DNA from: Nocardia colli
GTDB lineage: Bacteria > Actinomycetota > Actinomycetes > Mycobacteriales > Mycobacteriaceae
Assembly: GCF_008704205.1 (NCBI RefSeq)
Contig: NZ_VXLC01000006.1
Coordinates: 1-64,000, forward strand
DNA: 64,000 nucleotides
Reading direction: 5' to 3'
The position numbers were made by a program, and so were the translations under genes. How positions within the stretch are numbered: position 1 is the first letter of the stretch; every line of letters starts with the position of its first letter. Below the pieces are notes generated by a model. The model made no database searches and was not told where the DNA came from. It saw only the letters and a program-made list of their open reading frames with translations. Below are positions 25,079 to 33,815 of this stretch, piece by piece.

Positions 25079-28000
25079 ATGAGCGCGGAAGTCGTTGCGG
25101 TGCGGCTCGGTACGGCGCTGGTCGGGCGGGCGGCGCAGCTTCTGCTGGCGAAGCAGCGGGGGGATCAGGATCGGCGGTCCGGGATGGATGAGCTGGTTCG
25201 GCGGTATGTTCCTGGGCTTCGGCCGCAGCGCAGTGTGCAGCGGCAGTTCGAGCAGATCGCGGATGCGGTGGCGGGGCGGCTCGAACCCATGCTGGCCCAT
25301 GAGTTTCGCGGGATGGACGAGGGTGAGCACACCGCTGTTGTCGACGCGGTAGTGGATACCTTCGAGCATGCCGATCTGTCCGATGCCGCGATCTTCGCGT
25401 CGAATGCCGACCCGGCGCAGCTGGCTCGCCGGATACGCGACACCGTGCCGCAGCCGACTTGGCTGAGCGCCGCCGGAACGGCCTTGTATGACCAGATCGT
25501 CGCGGAATGCTGCGACTGCTATGTCCAGATCGTGCGTCATCTGCCGGTCTTCGTCGAGCGCGCGGTGCCCGAGTTGCTCAGGCGCATCGACAGATTGGGC
25601 GACGAGGTCGAGCAGGTCTTGGAACGGCTGCCCAAACGTTCGCTGTACGCACCGGACGGCAGTGACCATGACGCCGCCTTTCGCCGCGAGTATCTCGAGC
25701 TGATCAGCCGGACCCTCGACGAGGTCGAACTGTTCAGCTTCGCGATCGAACAACCCTTGCGGACAAAGCTTTCCGTCGCCTACGTGAGTTTGCGCGTGGT
25801 CGGCCAGACCTATCTGTGGTTCGGCGATAAACGACAGGCTGACGAACGAGGATTCGGCGGCGGGCGAGTCGAAGCCGCGTTGAGCCAGAAGCTTCGAATC
25901 CTGCTCCGCGGCGAAGCGGGGTCGGGCAAGACGACGCTGCTGCGCTGGTTGGCGGTCACCGCAGCACGGGCGAGCTTCACCGGCAACCTCGCCGCATGGA
26001 ACGGCCTGGTCCCCGTGCTGCTCAGGCTGCGCAGCTACGCCGCGCGCGACCTACCCAAGCTGCACGAGTTGCTCGATGACGCAGCGGGCCCTCTGACGAG
26101 CCACATGCCCAGCGCGTGGATTGATCGCCAACTGGCGGACGGCCAGGTCTTGTTACTGATCGACGGCGTGGACGAAATCGTTCCCGCGGATCGCGACAAG
26201 GTTCGGGAGTGGATCCATCGCCTGCTCGACGCCTACCCGCTGACCAGAGTAGTCGTCACTTCCAGACCGATTGCTGCACAACATGATTGGCTGGATGCCG
26301 CCGATTTCGCACCGATCGAGCTGGAACGAATGACGCAGTCGGACCTGAATGCCTTCATCCGCCAATGGCACCAAGCCGTCGGTGCGAGCGGACAGCGACT
26401 GCCATGCGCACCGGCCGAACTACCGGATTACGAACGCGCGCTAATCGCCAGCGTCCGGGATCGCCCGCACCTGCAAGCGCTTGCCACCAACCCGCTGCTC
26501 GCGGCGATGCTGTGTTCGTTGCATCTGCGGCGCAAGCGACAGCTGCCGCGAAATCGCATGGAGCTGTATCAGATCGCCGTCGATCTGCTCGTGCAGCGGC
26601 GCGATGCGGAGCGCCATATCCCCAGCGCGCAGAAGGCTTCGCTCAGCTTGACCGACAAGGTCGCTGTGCTCCGCGACCTGGCCTGGCGGTTGTCGGACAA
26701 CAATCTCAACGAGGTCGACATCGACAAGGCCGCCGAATACGTGACCGCGAGGATCGCGTCCATGCGCCACCTCGAGGTCGATCCGCACGATGTACTGGAC
26801 TATCTGCTCAATCGCTCGGGCGTTCTGCGATCCCCCGCCGATGGCCGAATCGACTTCGTGCACCGCACCTTTCAGGAATATCTCGCGGCCGCGGAGGCCG
26901 CCGCGCAGGATCGCATGGGCAACCTGGTCGGGCGCGCTCATCTGGACGTGTGGCGCGACACGGTCATCATGGCGGCGGGGCATGCCAACAGCAGCCAGCG
27001 GGGCGTGCTGATCGGTGGAATCCTCGACCGTGCGAACGAAAGCGACCAGAGTGGCCGGCACCTGCGTCTACTCGCCGCGTCGTGCTGGGAAACGATCGAG
27101 TCGCTCTCCGGCGAACTGGCCCGGCGACTGGACGAGACGATCGCCGGCCTAGTGCCGCCACAGGACCTGGACGAGGCCGCTTCGCTCGTCGCTGTCGGTG
27201 AGCCGCTGCTGCGCTACCTGCCGAAGAATCTCGACGGCATACCCGATGTGAGCGCGATGACGACGGTCCGGACAGCGGCTCTCGTCGGCGGACCGGCGTC
27301 GTTGCGATTGCTGGGCAGCTATGCGACGGACCCACGGCAAGAGATACAACAGGAGCTGATCAACACCTGGGACTACTACGACCCGGCCGAATACGCCACA
27401 GAGGTGCTCGCCAACTTTCCCGCAGAGCCCGGTCTCGATCTCTGGCTGTGGCGGCCGCGCCAGTGGAAACCGATTGTCCGGCTCGGCAATCTGCGATCCC
27501 TGATCGTCGAATTTCCGTCGAGCATCGGCACGCTGGCGGCCGACGGGCTACCGACAGCGGCGTTGCTCTCGTTGTTCCGGCTGACAGGAGTCAACGATCT
27601 GAGCACGCTGGCCGCTTCGCGCGAACTCGGATACCTGCGCGAACTGGTGCTCGCCACCAATGACCATCAGGCGGTGCTCGACGGCCTGGACACGCTCACC
27701 GTGTGCACCGGCCTGCGCCGCCTTCAGCTGGTGGGCTGGCAGTCGCTGCCCCGGTTGACGACGCTACCGGCGGCATTGCGTTCACTCGGCCTCGAGCCGG
27801 TTCCCGTCGAGTACAGGCTGACCTGCCTCTTGGATCACGGGCTGAACGAGCTCAGTCTCAGCGGCGAAGGTGCGCCTGCCGCACTCACCACCGTCGGCCG
27901 AGCGCTCTCGCTCGAACGGCTGACGCTGGCCGATTGCGATTTGGTCGACCAATTGCCCGCACTGACCGCAGCGCTGCCCCAGCTTCGAGTACTCGATCTG

Positions 28001-28249
28001 TCCGCGGTCACTCTGCCGAACGACCTCACGCCGCTCGGCAATTTCCCACTGCTGGAAGCAATCTCACTGAACGACTGCGCCGGGGCGGACGGCGGCCCGG
28101 TTCGGCTGGCATCCATCCCACAGCCGGATGCGGATCGGCGATTGACCGTGACGGTAGACCGAGCCACGGCGACGACCGGGACAACCGTGTCACAGGGCCG
28201 CATCGTGTTCCACCGGCCGACGACCGCCGGTGATTTCGCGCGACCCTAG
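25079..28249 (+). CDS. NACHT-domain STAND NTPase, candidate antiphage protein
   Basis: 1056 residues. Residues 1-270 are helical and end in LRTKLSVAYVSL, the pattern just before NACHT in actinobacterial proteins with the NNH1-type N-terminal helical domain. NACHT spans about 272-450: Walker A GEAGSGKTT (278-286), Walker B LLLIDGVDEI (358-367), sensor VVTSRP. A winged-helix/helical part follows, ending with the typical FVHRTFQEYLAAAEAA near 600. From about 800 to 1010 are leucine-rich-repeat-like strands (LRRLQLVGW, LERLTLADCDL, LRVLDLSAVTL). This is the architecture of bacterial NLR-like proteins, some of which are known to stop phage. It has no separate nuclease or TIR effector domain that I can see. 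ATG at 25079 follows AGGGGGAA. Its stop shares CTAG with the convergent era stop. Confidence 0.85.
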   Translation: MSAEVVAVRLGTALVGRAAQLLLAKQRGDQDRRSGMDELVRRYVPGLRPQRSVQRQFEQIADAVAGRLEPMLAHEFRGMDEGEHTAVVDAVVDTFEHADLSDAAIFASNADPAQLARRIRDTVPQPTWLSAAGTALYDQIVAECCDCYVQIVRHLPVFVERAVPELLRRIDRLGDEVEQVLERLPKRSLYAPDGSDHDAAFRREYLELISRTLDEVELFSFAIEQPLRTKLSVAYVSLRVVGQTYLWFGDKRQADERGFGGGRVEAALSQKLRILLRGEAGSGKTTLLRWLAVTAARASFTGNLAAWNGLVPVLLRLRSYAARDLPKLHELLDDAAGPLTSHMPSAWIDRQLADGQVLLLIDGVDEIVPADRDKVREWIHRLLDAYPLTRVVVTSRPIAAQHDWLDAADFAPIELERMTQSDLNAFIRQWHQAVGASGQRLPCAPAELPDYERALIASVRDRPHLQALATNPLLAAMLCSLHLRRKRQLPRNRMELYQIAVDLLVQRRDAERHIPSAQKASLSLTDKVAVLRDLAWRLSDNNLNEVDIDKAAEYVTARIASMRHLEVDPHDVLDYLLNRSGVLRSPADGRIDFVHRTFQEYLAAAEAAAQDRMGNLVGRAHLDVWRDTVIMAAGHANSSQRGVLIGGILDRANESDQSGRHLRLLAASCWETIESLSGELARRLDETIAGLVPPQDLDEAASLVAVGEPLLRYLPKNLDGIPDVSAMTTVRTAALVGGPASLRLLGSYATDPRQEIQQELINTWDYYDPAEYATEVLANFPAEPGLDLWLWRPRQWKPIVRLGNLRSLIVEFPSSIGTLAADGLPTAALLSLFRLTGVNDLSTLAASRELGYLRELVLATNDHQAVLDGLDTLTVCTGLRRLQLVGWQSLPRLTTLPAALRSLGLEPVPVEYRLTCLLDHGLNELSLSGEGAPAALTTVGRALSLERLTLADCDLVDQLPALTAALPQLRVLDLSAVTLPNDLTPLGNFPLLEAISLNDCAGADGGPVRLASIPQPDADRRLTVTVDRATATTGTTVSQGRIVFHRPTTAGDFARP

Positions 28250-29151
28250 AACCCCAACTTGCCCAACTGCTTCGGATCCCGCTGCCAATCCTTGGCAACC
28301 TTCACGTGCAGGTTCAGGTAAATCCGTGTCCCGAGGATCTTTTCGATCTGGTGGCGCGCATTGGTACCCACCTCTTTGAGCCGAGCCCCACCCTTACCGA
28401 TGACGATCGACTTCTGGCTGGGCCGTTCGACATACAGGATGGCGTGCACGTCGAGCATTTCCTCGTTCTGCTCGTACGGCAGGACCTCCTCGATCACCAC
28501 GGCCAGCGAGTGCGGAAGCTCGTCGCGCACACCTTCGAGCGCCGCCTCGCGGATGAGCTCGGCCATGAGGGTTTCCTCCGGCTCGTCGGTCAGCTCTCCG
28601 TCGGGGTAAAACGCCGGGCCCTCAGGCATTTTCGACGCGATGACTTCGATGAGCACCTCGATCTGCTCACCTTTGACCGCGGATACCGGCACTACGTCGC
28701 ACTCGGGTCCGAGCAGATTCGAGAGCGCGAGCAGTTGCTCGCCGATCTGGTCCCGGCTCACCTTGTCGATCTTGGTGACCACACCGAGCAAGGTGGTCTT
28801 GGGCGCCATCTGCTTGATCTGCTGCACGATCCACTTGTCGCCGGGCCCGATCTTCTCGTCGGCGGGGATGCAGAGCGTGATCACGTCGACTTCCGAATAC
28901 GTATCGCGCACAAGGTCGTTCAGCCGCTGACCGAGCAGGGTGCGGGGGCGGTGCAGGCCGGGGGTGTCGACGAGGATGAGCTGGGTGTGCTCGCGGTGCA
29001 CGATGCCGCGGATGGTGTGGCGGGTGGTCTGCGGGCGCGAGGAGGTGATCGCGATCTTCTGGCCGACCAGGGCGTTGGTCAGCGTCGACTTGCCGGTGTT
29101 CGGACGGCCGACGAAACAGACGAAGCCGGAACGGAATTCGCCGTCAGCCAC
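28246..29151 (-). CDS. era: GTPase Era
   Basis: 301 residues. GTPase that binds the 3' end of 16S rRNA during 30S assembly. G1 is GRPNTGKST, G3 DTPGL, G4 TKID, and the C-terminal KH domain has VIGKGGARLKEVG. It overlaps the downstream end of the cytidine-deaminase-like gene by 8 nt, forming one operon with that gene, the CBS protein and ybeY, in the same order as Rv2364c-Rv2367c. Confidence 0.97.
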   Translation of the reverse strand: MADGEFRSGFVCFVGRPNTGKSTLTNALVGQKIAITSSRPQTTRHTIRGIVHREHTQLILVDTPGLHRPRTLLGQRLNDLVRDTYSEVDVITLCIPADEKIGPGDKWIVQQIKQMAPKTTLLGVVTKIDKVSRDQIGEQLLALSNLLGPECDVVPVSAVKGEQIEVLIEVIASKMPEGPAFYPDGELTDEPEETLMAELIREAALEGVRDELPHSLAVVIEEVLPYEQNEEMLDVHAILYVERPSQKSIVIGKGGARLKEVGTNARHQIEKILGTRIYLNLHVKVAKDWQRDPKQLGKLGF

Positions 29152-29524
29152 CGCGCACCTCGCTGATCGCTTCCGCGTCGACCGTCATCGCGGCGTCGTC
29201 GACGATCTCGAAGACCGCGCCGTCGCGGTCGGTGAAGATGATCTTCGCCTCCGGCGACACCTCACGCACCGCGGTGACCCCGAAGTCCGACAACCGCCCG
29301 CTGACCACCACGGCCGCTTCGAATCCCTCTGCGCCGCTGGAGATCGCGGCCGCGACGGCCGCCTGCAACGCGGTCAGCCGCAGCGCCGTCAGGTTGACCT
29401 CGCCGGCCGCGTAGGTGCGGCCGTCGGTGTCGCGCACCGCCGCGCCGCTGGCCCCGCCCGCGCGGCCCATCGCCCCGCGCGCCAGCACCAGCAGTTTGTT
29501 GTCCTCGGGATCCAATTCGGTCAT
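29144..29524 (-). CDS. Cytidine-deaminase-like fold protein (Rv2365c counterpart)
   Basis: 126 residues. The order of helices and strands (LLVLARGAMGRAGGASGAAVRDTDGRTYAAGEVNLTAL ... ALQAAVAAAISSGAEGFEAAVVV) follows cytidine deaminases, but the zinc ligands (HAE and PCxxC) are not there: the HAE position reads LQAAV. It is therefore unlikely to be an active deaminase. Overlaps the CBS gene upstream and era downstream, so strictly coupled. Confidence 0.75.
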   Translation of the reverse strand: MTELDPEDNKLLVLARGAMGRAGGASGAAVRDTDGRTYAAGEVNLTALRLTALQAAVAAAISSGAEGFEAAVVVSGRLSDFGVTAVREVSPEAKIIFTDRDGAVFEIVDDAAMTVDAEAISEVRGG

Positions 29525-30867
29525 TCGGTGTCTCCGTCCTCGTGTCGACCGGCCGGGGTCTCCCGATCCGCGCCATTGCCTTTGCGTTTGCCGTTCGACT
29601 TCGCGCCGTCGGCGTCCTTCACCTTGCGCACCACCACGGTATGCACCCGCACCCGTCCGCGGGTGTCCGCGCCACCCTCACCGCGCAGCATCAGCCCGTG
29701 CACCTCGACCTTGGATCCGGGCAGCGGCACCCGGCCGAGCTCGTGCGCCATCAGACCGCCGACCGTGTCGACGTCTTCCTCTTCGATGTCGAGCCCGTAG
29801 AGGTCGCCGAGGTCTTCCACCGGCAGCCGGGCCGAGACGCGGTAGCGGCCGTCGCCGAGGTCTTCGATGGGCGGCGTCTCGTCGGTGTCGTATTCGTCGG
29901 CGATCTCGCCGACGATCTCCTCGAGCACGTCCTCGATGGTGACCAGCCCGGCGATGCCGCCGTATTCGTCGACCAGCAGCGCCATGTGGTTGCGCCGGCG
30001 CTGCATCTCGTCGAGCAGGCTGTCCAGGGGTTTGGAGTCGGGCATGAACACGGCCGGGCGCATCACCTCGCGCACCAGCACCTTGCGGCCGCGTTCGGCA
30101 TAGGGCACAAGGTCTTTCAGGTAGACCACGCCGAGGATGTCGTCGACGTTCTCGCCGACCACCGGGATGCGCGAGTGCCCGGATCGCACCGCGAGCGACA
30201 TCGCCTGTGCCGCGGTCTTGTCCGCTTCGATCCAGACCATCTCGGTGCGCGGCACCATCACCGCGCGGGCGGCGGTGTCGCCGAGTTCGAAGACGGACTG
30301 GATCATTCGGCGTTCCTCGTCGGCCACCACGCCGCGCTCGCTGGCCATCTCGACCACCTCGCGCAGCTCGATCTCGGAGGCGAACGGGCCGTTGCGGAAA
30401 CCCTTACCGGGCGTGATCGCGTTACCGAGCAGGATGAGCAGCCGCGACAGCGGGCCGAGCAGCGCGCCGATGAACTGCAACGGCAGCGCCGCGCCCAACG
30501 CGATCGAATAGGCGTGCTGGCGGCCCAGGGTACGCGGACCGACCCCGATCACCACATACGACACCAGCACCATGACGATGGCGGTGACCAGCAGCGCCCA
30601 ATCGTCTTCCCAGACCGAGATCAGCGCCGCGGCCAGCAGCACGGTGGCGCCGATTTCGCACAGAATGCGCAGCAGCACCATGAGATTCACGTAACGGGCG
30701 CGATCGGCGACGATCTTGCTCAGCCGCACCGCGCCGGGGCGGTCGGCCCGGACCATATCGTCCACGCGGGCCGGCGAGATGGTGTTCAACGCCGAATCGA
30801 CACCGGCGAACAATCCGCCCACCGGAACCAGCAGGACGGCGAGCACGATCAGGGTCAGCGAAGTCAC
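29521..30867 (-). CDS. Hemolysin-C/CorC-family CBS domain membrane protein
   Basis: 448 residues. A CNNM-type membrane domain (three or four helices, residues 3-150, with FAGVDSALNTIS) precedes a CBS pair (about 215-335; MVPRTEMVWIEAD ... HSRIPVVGENVDDILGVVYLKDL ... HMALLVDEYGGIAGLVTIEDVLEEIVGEI) and a CorC/HlyC C-terminal domain (GLMAHELGRVPLPGSKVEVHGL). The family is implicated in magnesium or cobalt export. The last 45 residues are a charged tail. GTG at 30867 overlaps the ybeY stop in a GTGA. Confidence 0.93.
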   Translation of the reverse strand: MTSLTLIVLAVLLVPVGGLFAGVDSALNTISPARVDDMVRADRPGAVRLSKIVADRARYVNLMVLLRILCEIGATVLLAAALISVWEDDWALLVTAIVMVLVSYVVIGVGPRTLGRQHAYSIALGAALPLQFIGALLGPLSRLLILLGNAITPGKGFRNGPFASEIELREVVEMASERGVVADEERRMIQSVFELGDTAARAVMVPRTEMVWIEADKTAAQAMSLAVRSGHSRIPVVGENVDDILGVVYLKDLVPYAERGRKVLVREVMRPAVFMPDSKPLDSLLDEMQRRRNHMALLVDEYGGIAGLVTIEDVLEEIVGEIADEYDTDETPPIEDLGDGRYRVSARLPVEDLGDLYGLDIEEEDVDTVGGLMAHELGRVPLPGSKVEVHGLMLRGEGGADTRGRVRVHTVVVRKVKDADGAKSNGKRKGNGADRETPAGRHEDGDTE

Positions 30868-31418
30868 GCGGGTCCTAATGCGCCACCCGGTGTGGTGAAG
30901 CCCGCCTTCCCCAGCAACCTGGCGTCCCGGGCGGCGAGCTCGGCCCGCCGCTGTGCCTCGCGCAGGCTCTCGTACCACTCTTCGAGCAGGGTGGCCTGCA
31001 GCGCGAACATTTCCTTCTCCTCCTCCGGCTCGGCATGGTCGTAGCCGAGCAGGTGGAGCACGCCGTGCACGGTGAGCAGCGCGAGTTCGTGATCGAGCGA
31101 GTGCCCAGCCTTGCGGGCCTGGCCGGCGGCGAACTCGGGGCACAGCACGATGTCGCCGAGCATCGACGGACCGGGCTCGGGGCTGTCCGGGCGGCCGCCC
31201 GGCTCGAGTTCGTCCATCGGGAACGACATGACGTCGGTCGGGCCGGGTAGGTCCATCCAGCGCATGTGCAGGTCCGCCATGGTGTCGAGATCGACGAGCA
31301 CCATCGACAGCTCCGCGGCCGGGTGCACATCCATCCGGGTGATCACGAAGCGTGCGACGCTGACCAGATCTTCTTCGGGCACGTCGATACCCGACTCGTT
31401 GGCGATCTCGATACTCAC
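30864..31418 (-). CDS. ybeY: Endoribonuclease YbeY
   Basis: 184 residues; metal-dependent RNase for 16S rRNA 3' processing and ribosome quality control. The zinc motif is HGVLHLLGYDH; the substrate loop is PTDVMSFPMDE. First gene of the ybeY-CBS-cdd-era run, behind a terminator-like hairpin that separates it from phoH. Confidence 0.96.
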   Translation of the reverse strand: MSIEIANESGIDVPEEDLVSVARFVITRMDVHPAAELSMVLVDLDTMADLHMRWMDLPGPTDVMSFPMDELEPGGRPDSPEPGPSMLGDIVLCPEFAAGQARKAGHSLDHELALLTVHGVLHLLGYDHAEPEEEKEMFALQATLLEEWYESLREAQRRAELAARDARLLGKAGFTTPGGALGPA

Positions 31419-31438
31419 CCGGTCAGCCTAATGCCGCA

Positions 31439-31469
31439 GGTCGACACCCAACGCCGTTGGGTGTCGACC
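31439..31469 (-). terminator. Hairpin between phoH and ybeY
   Basis: GGTCGACACCCAAC and its exact complement form a 14-bp stem with a GCC loop, in the 74-bp gap between two genes on the same strand. It may terminate or attenuate phoH transcription, leaving ybeY mainly to its own promoter. Confidence 0.7.
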
Positions 31470-31492
31470 GAATGACCGACATTGCGCGCAAC

Positions 31493-32647
31493 TCAGTGTC
31501 GATCGCCTCGGCTCGCGGCCCGGCGCTGCGCCCGGTTGCCCGGATAGTGCGCGCCGACCTGCGGCGCCCGCTCCGACTCGGCCCGGTCGTAGGCGTCGAC
31601 GATGTCCGCGACCAGCCGGTGCCGGACCACGTCGCTGCTGGTCAGGTACGAGAAGTGGATGTCGTCGATATCCGTGAGGATCTCGCTCGCCGCGCGCAGA
31701 CCCGAGCGCGCGCCGGTCGGCAGGTCGACCTGGCTGACGTCACCGGTCACCACGATCTTCGAACCGAACCCGAGCCGGGTGAGGAACATCTTCATCTGCT
31801 CGGCCGTGGTGTTCTGCGCCTCGTCGAGCACGATGAACGAATCGTTCAGCGTGCGGCCGCGCATGTACGCCAGCGGCGCGACCTCGATGACGCCGGCCGC
31901 CATCAGCTTCGGAATGGCCTCCGGATCCATCATGTCGTGCAGTGCGTCGTAGAGCGGGCGCAGGTACGGGTCGATCTTCTCGTTGAGCGTGCCGGGCAGG
32001 AAGCCGAGCCGCTCGCCGGCCTCCACCGCGGGGCGGGTGAGGATGATCCGGGTGACCTGCTTGGTCTGCAAGGCCTGCACGGCCTTGGCCATCGCCAGAT
32101 ACGTCTTGCCGGTGCCTGCGGGGCCGATGCCGAACACGATGGTGTTGGCGTCGATCGCGTCGACGTAGCGCTTCTGGTTCAGCGTCTTGGGCCGGACGGT
32201 CTTGCCGCGCCGGGACAGGATGTCCAGGCTGAGCACCTCGGCCGGGGACTCGGAGGAGCCCTCCGTGAGCATCGAAACGGTGTGCCGCACCGCTTCCGGG
32301 GTCACCACTCGGTTGCGGCCGGTAAGCGCGACGAGCTGTTCGATCACCCGCTCGGCGAGGGCGACGTCGGCCGCCTTGCCGGTGAGGGTGACGGAATTGC
32401 CGCGGACGTGAATGTCCGCGTCGAGCAACTCTTCGAGTTCACGCAGGTTCTGGTCGGCCGAACCGAGGAACGGGAACACGGATTCGGGAGCGAGTTCGAT
32501 ACTGGAACGCACGGTGCGTGCTGCGGGACCCGAGGTGTTTTCATCGCCAGCGCTCTTGGGGGCGGCAGCCGACGCAGTCGGCGGGGTGGGTAAGCGCGAG
32601 CCTGCTGTGGAGGTGGTCGGGTCGCCGATCTCGCCTTGTGTTCTCAA
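31493..32647 (-). CDS. phoH: PhoH family ATPase
   Basis: 384 residues, the counterpart of PhoH1 (Rv2368c). Walker A GPAGTGKTYLA, RNA-contact and NTPase motifs (LTRPAVEAGERLGFLPG, FIVLDEAQNTT), and VTGDVSQVDLP identify the PhoH domain; residues 50-130 form the N-terminal KH-like region. Probably an RNA helicase or NTPase acting with YbeY. The apparent start is TTG at 32647; the first 45 residues are low-complexity Ser/Ala/Pro and a GTG at VRSSIELAPE is an alternative. Confidence 0.95.
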   Translation of the reverse strand: MRTQGEIGDPTTSTAGSRLPTPPTASAAAPKSAGDENTSGPAARTVRSSIELAPESVFPFLGSADQNLRELEELLDADIHVRGNSVTLTGKAADVALAERVIEQLVALTGRNRVVTPEAVRHTVSMLTEGSSESPAEVLSLDILSRRGKTVRPKTLNQKRYVDAIDANTIVFGIGPAGTGKTYLAMAKAVQALQTKQVTRIILTRPAVEAGERLGFLPGTLNEKIDPYLRPLYDALHDMMDPEAIPKLMAAGVIEVAPLAYMRGRTLNDSFIVLDEAQNTTAEQMKMFLTRLGFGSKIVVTGDVSQVDLPTGARSGLRAASEILTDIDDIHFSYLTSSDVVRHRLVADIVDAYDRAESERAPQVGAHYPGNRAQRRAASRGDRH

Positions 32648-32758
32648 AAGTGGCTATAGCCTGCTTTCCGGTCTCGACGTGCTGCTGTGTTGATGAAAGT
32701 TTAACGCGCCCCACCGACACCGCCCAGTGAATAAGCCGCTAACGGAGAGGCTTGATGA

Positions 32759-33694
32759 TCAGGGGATTCCCCGGCGCCGCTGCGCCCAATCCTCGGTGAA
32801 ATCACGAAACCGTCGCGCCGCCCCGGACGCCGACGTCGAGGCCGACCAGACCAGCCCGACCTCGCGGGTGGCGCCGGCGTCCGCGAGCGGGATCAGCACC
32901 GGCCCGGGCAGCCGCACGTCCGCCTTCACCCCGGCCACCCGCGGCGAGGTCGCCGGGCCGATGTCCTCCTCGGGCAGCACTCCGACGCCCAGACCTGCGG
33001 CGACCAGCCCCGCGACGGTGATCAGGTCGCTGGCCTCGAAGGCGATCCGCGGGCGCAGGTCGGCGGCGGCGCACAGTTCGTCGACGATGCGGCGCATGCC
33101 GAAGCCGGGATGCATGGCGATGAAATCCTCCTCGGCGACCTCGTCGAGGCGCACCTGCTTGCGCCCGGCCAGCCGGTGATCGACCGGCACGGCCAGCGCG
33201 AGCCGCTGCCGCAGCAGGCCGCGCCAGCCGATGCCCGGCATGGCCGGACGCGGCGAGACGATACCCAGATCCGAAGTCCCGCTGAGCACATCGGTGGCGA
33301 CCATTTCGGCGGCCCCCTGACGCAGCGCGAAAGTGATTCTGGCCGAACCGCGGCGGAATTCGCCGACCAGTTGCGGGACCAGCCAGCCGCCGAAGGAATG
33401 CAGGAAAGACAGGCGCACAACACCGTTGGCCGGACTGTTCAGGTCGGCGATGGATTGGGCGGCGGTGTCGAGTTCGGATTGCGCGCGGCGGGCCTGTTCG
33501 TAATAAATGCGGCCGAATTCGTTGAGGATGATGCGTTTGCCGCGGCGGTCGAACAGCTCGACGCCGAGCCTGCGTTCCAGGCGGCCGAGCATGCGGGACA
33601 GGGTCGGCTGGGCGATGTGCAGGCGTTCGGCGGCCGCGCCGACGCGTTCCAGTTCGGCGAGCGTGGTGAACCATTCGAGGTCTTCGCTCAGCAC
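32759..33694 (-). CDS. LysR-family transcriptional regulator
   Basis: 311 residues. Winged helix at 1-60 (LEWFTTLAELERVGAAAERLHIAQPTLSRMLGRLERRLG), then a periplasmic-binding-like effector domain (VRLSFLHSFGGWLVPQLVGEFR ...). It is divergent from the MFS gene, the standard arrangement in which a LysR protein activates its neighbour. Confidence 0.93.
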   Translation of the reverse strand: MLSEDLEWFTTLAELERVGAAAERLHIAQPTLSRMLGRLERRLGVELFDRRGKRIILNEFGRIYYEQARRAQSELDTAAQSIADLNSPANGVVRLSFLHSFGGWLVPQLVGEFRRGSARITFALRQGAAEMVATDVLSGTSDLGIVSPRPAMPGIGWRGLLRQRLALAVPVDHRLAGRKQVRLDEVAEEDFIAMHPGFGMRRIVDELCAAADLRPRIAFEASDLITVAGLVAAGLGVGVLPEEDIGPATSPRVAGVKADVRLPGPVLIPLADAGATREVGLVWSASTSASGAARRFRDFTEDWAQRRRGIP

Positions 33695-33815
33695 ACGCCC
33701 TCCTGGTGACTCGTGTCACAGCGCAGCTCAGAGCGGGCCTGGACTGCCCTCTCTATATGCGCTCAGTGCATCAACTTCACCATTATTATTCATTTCCCTT
33801 CGGAAGGGGTGGCCG

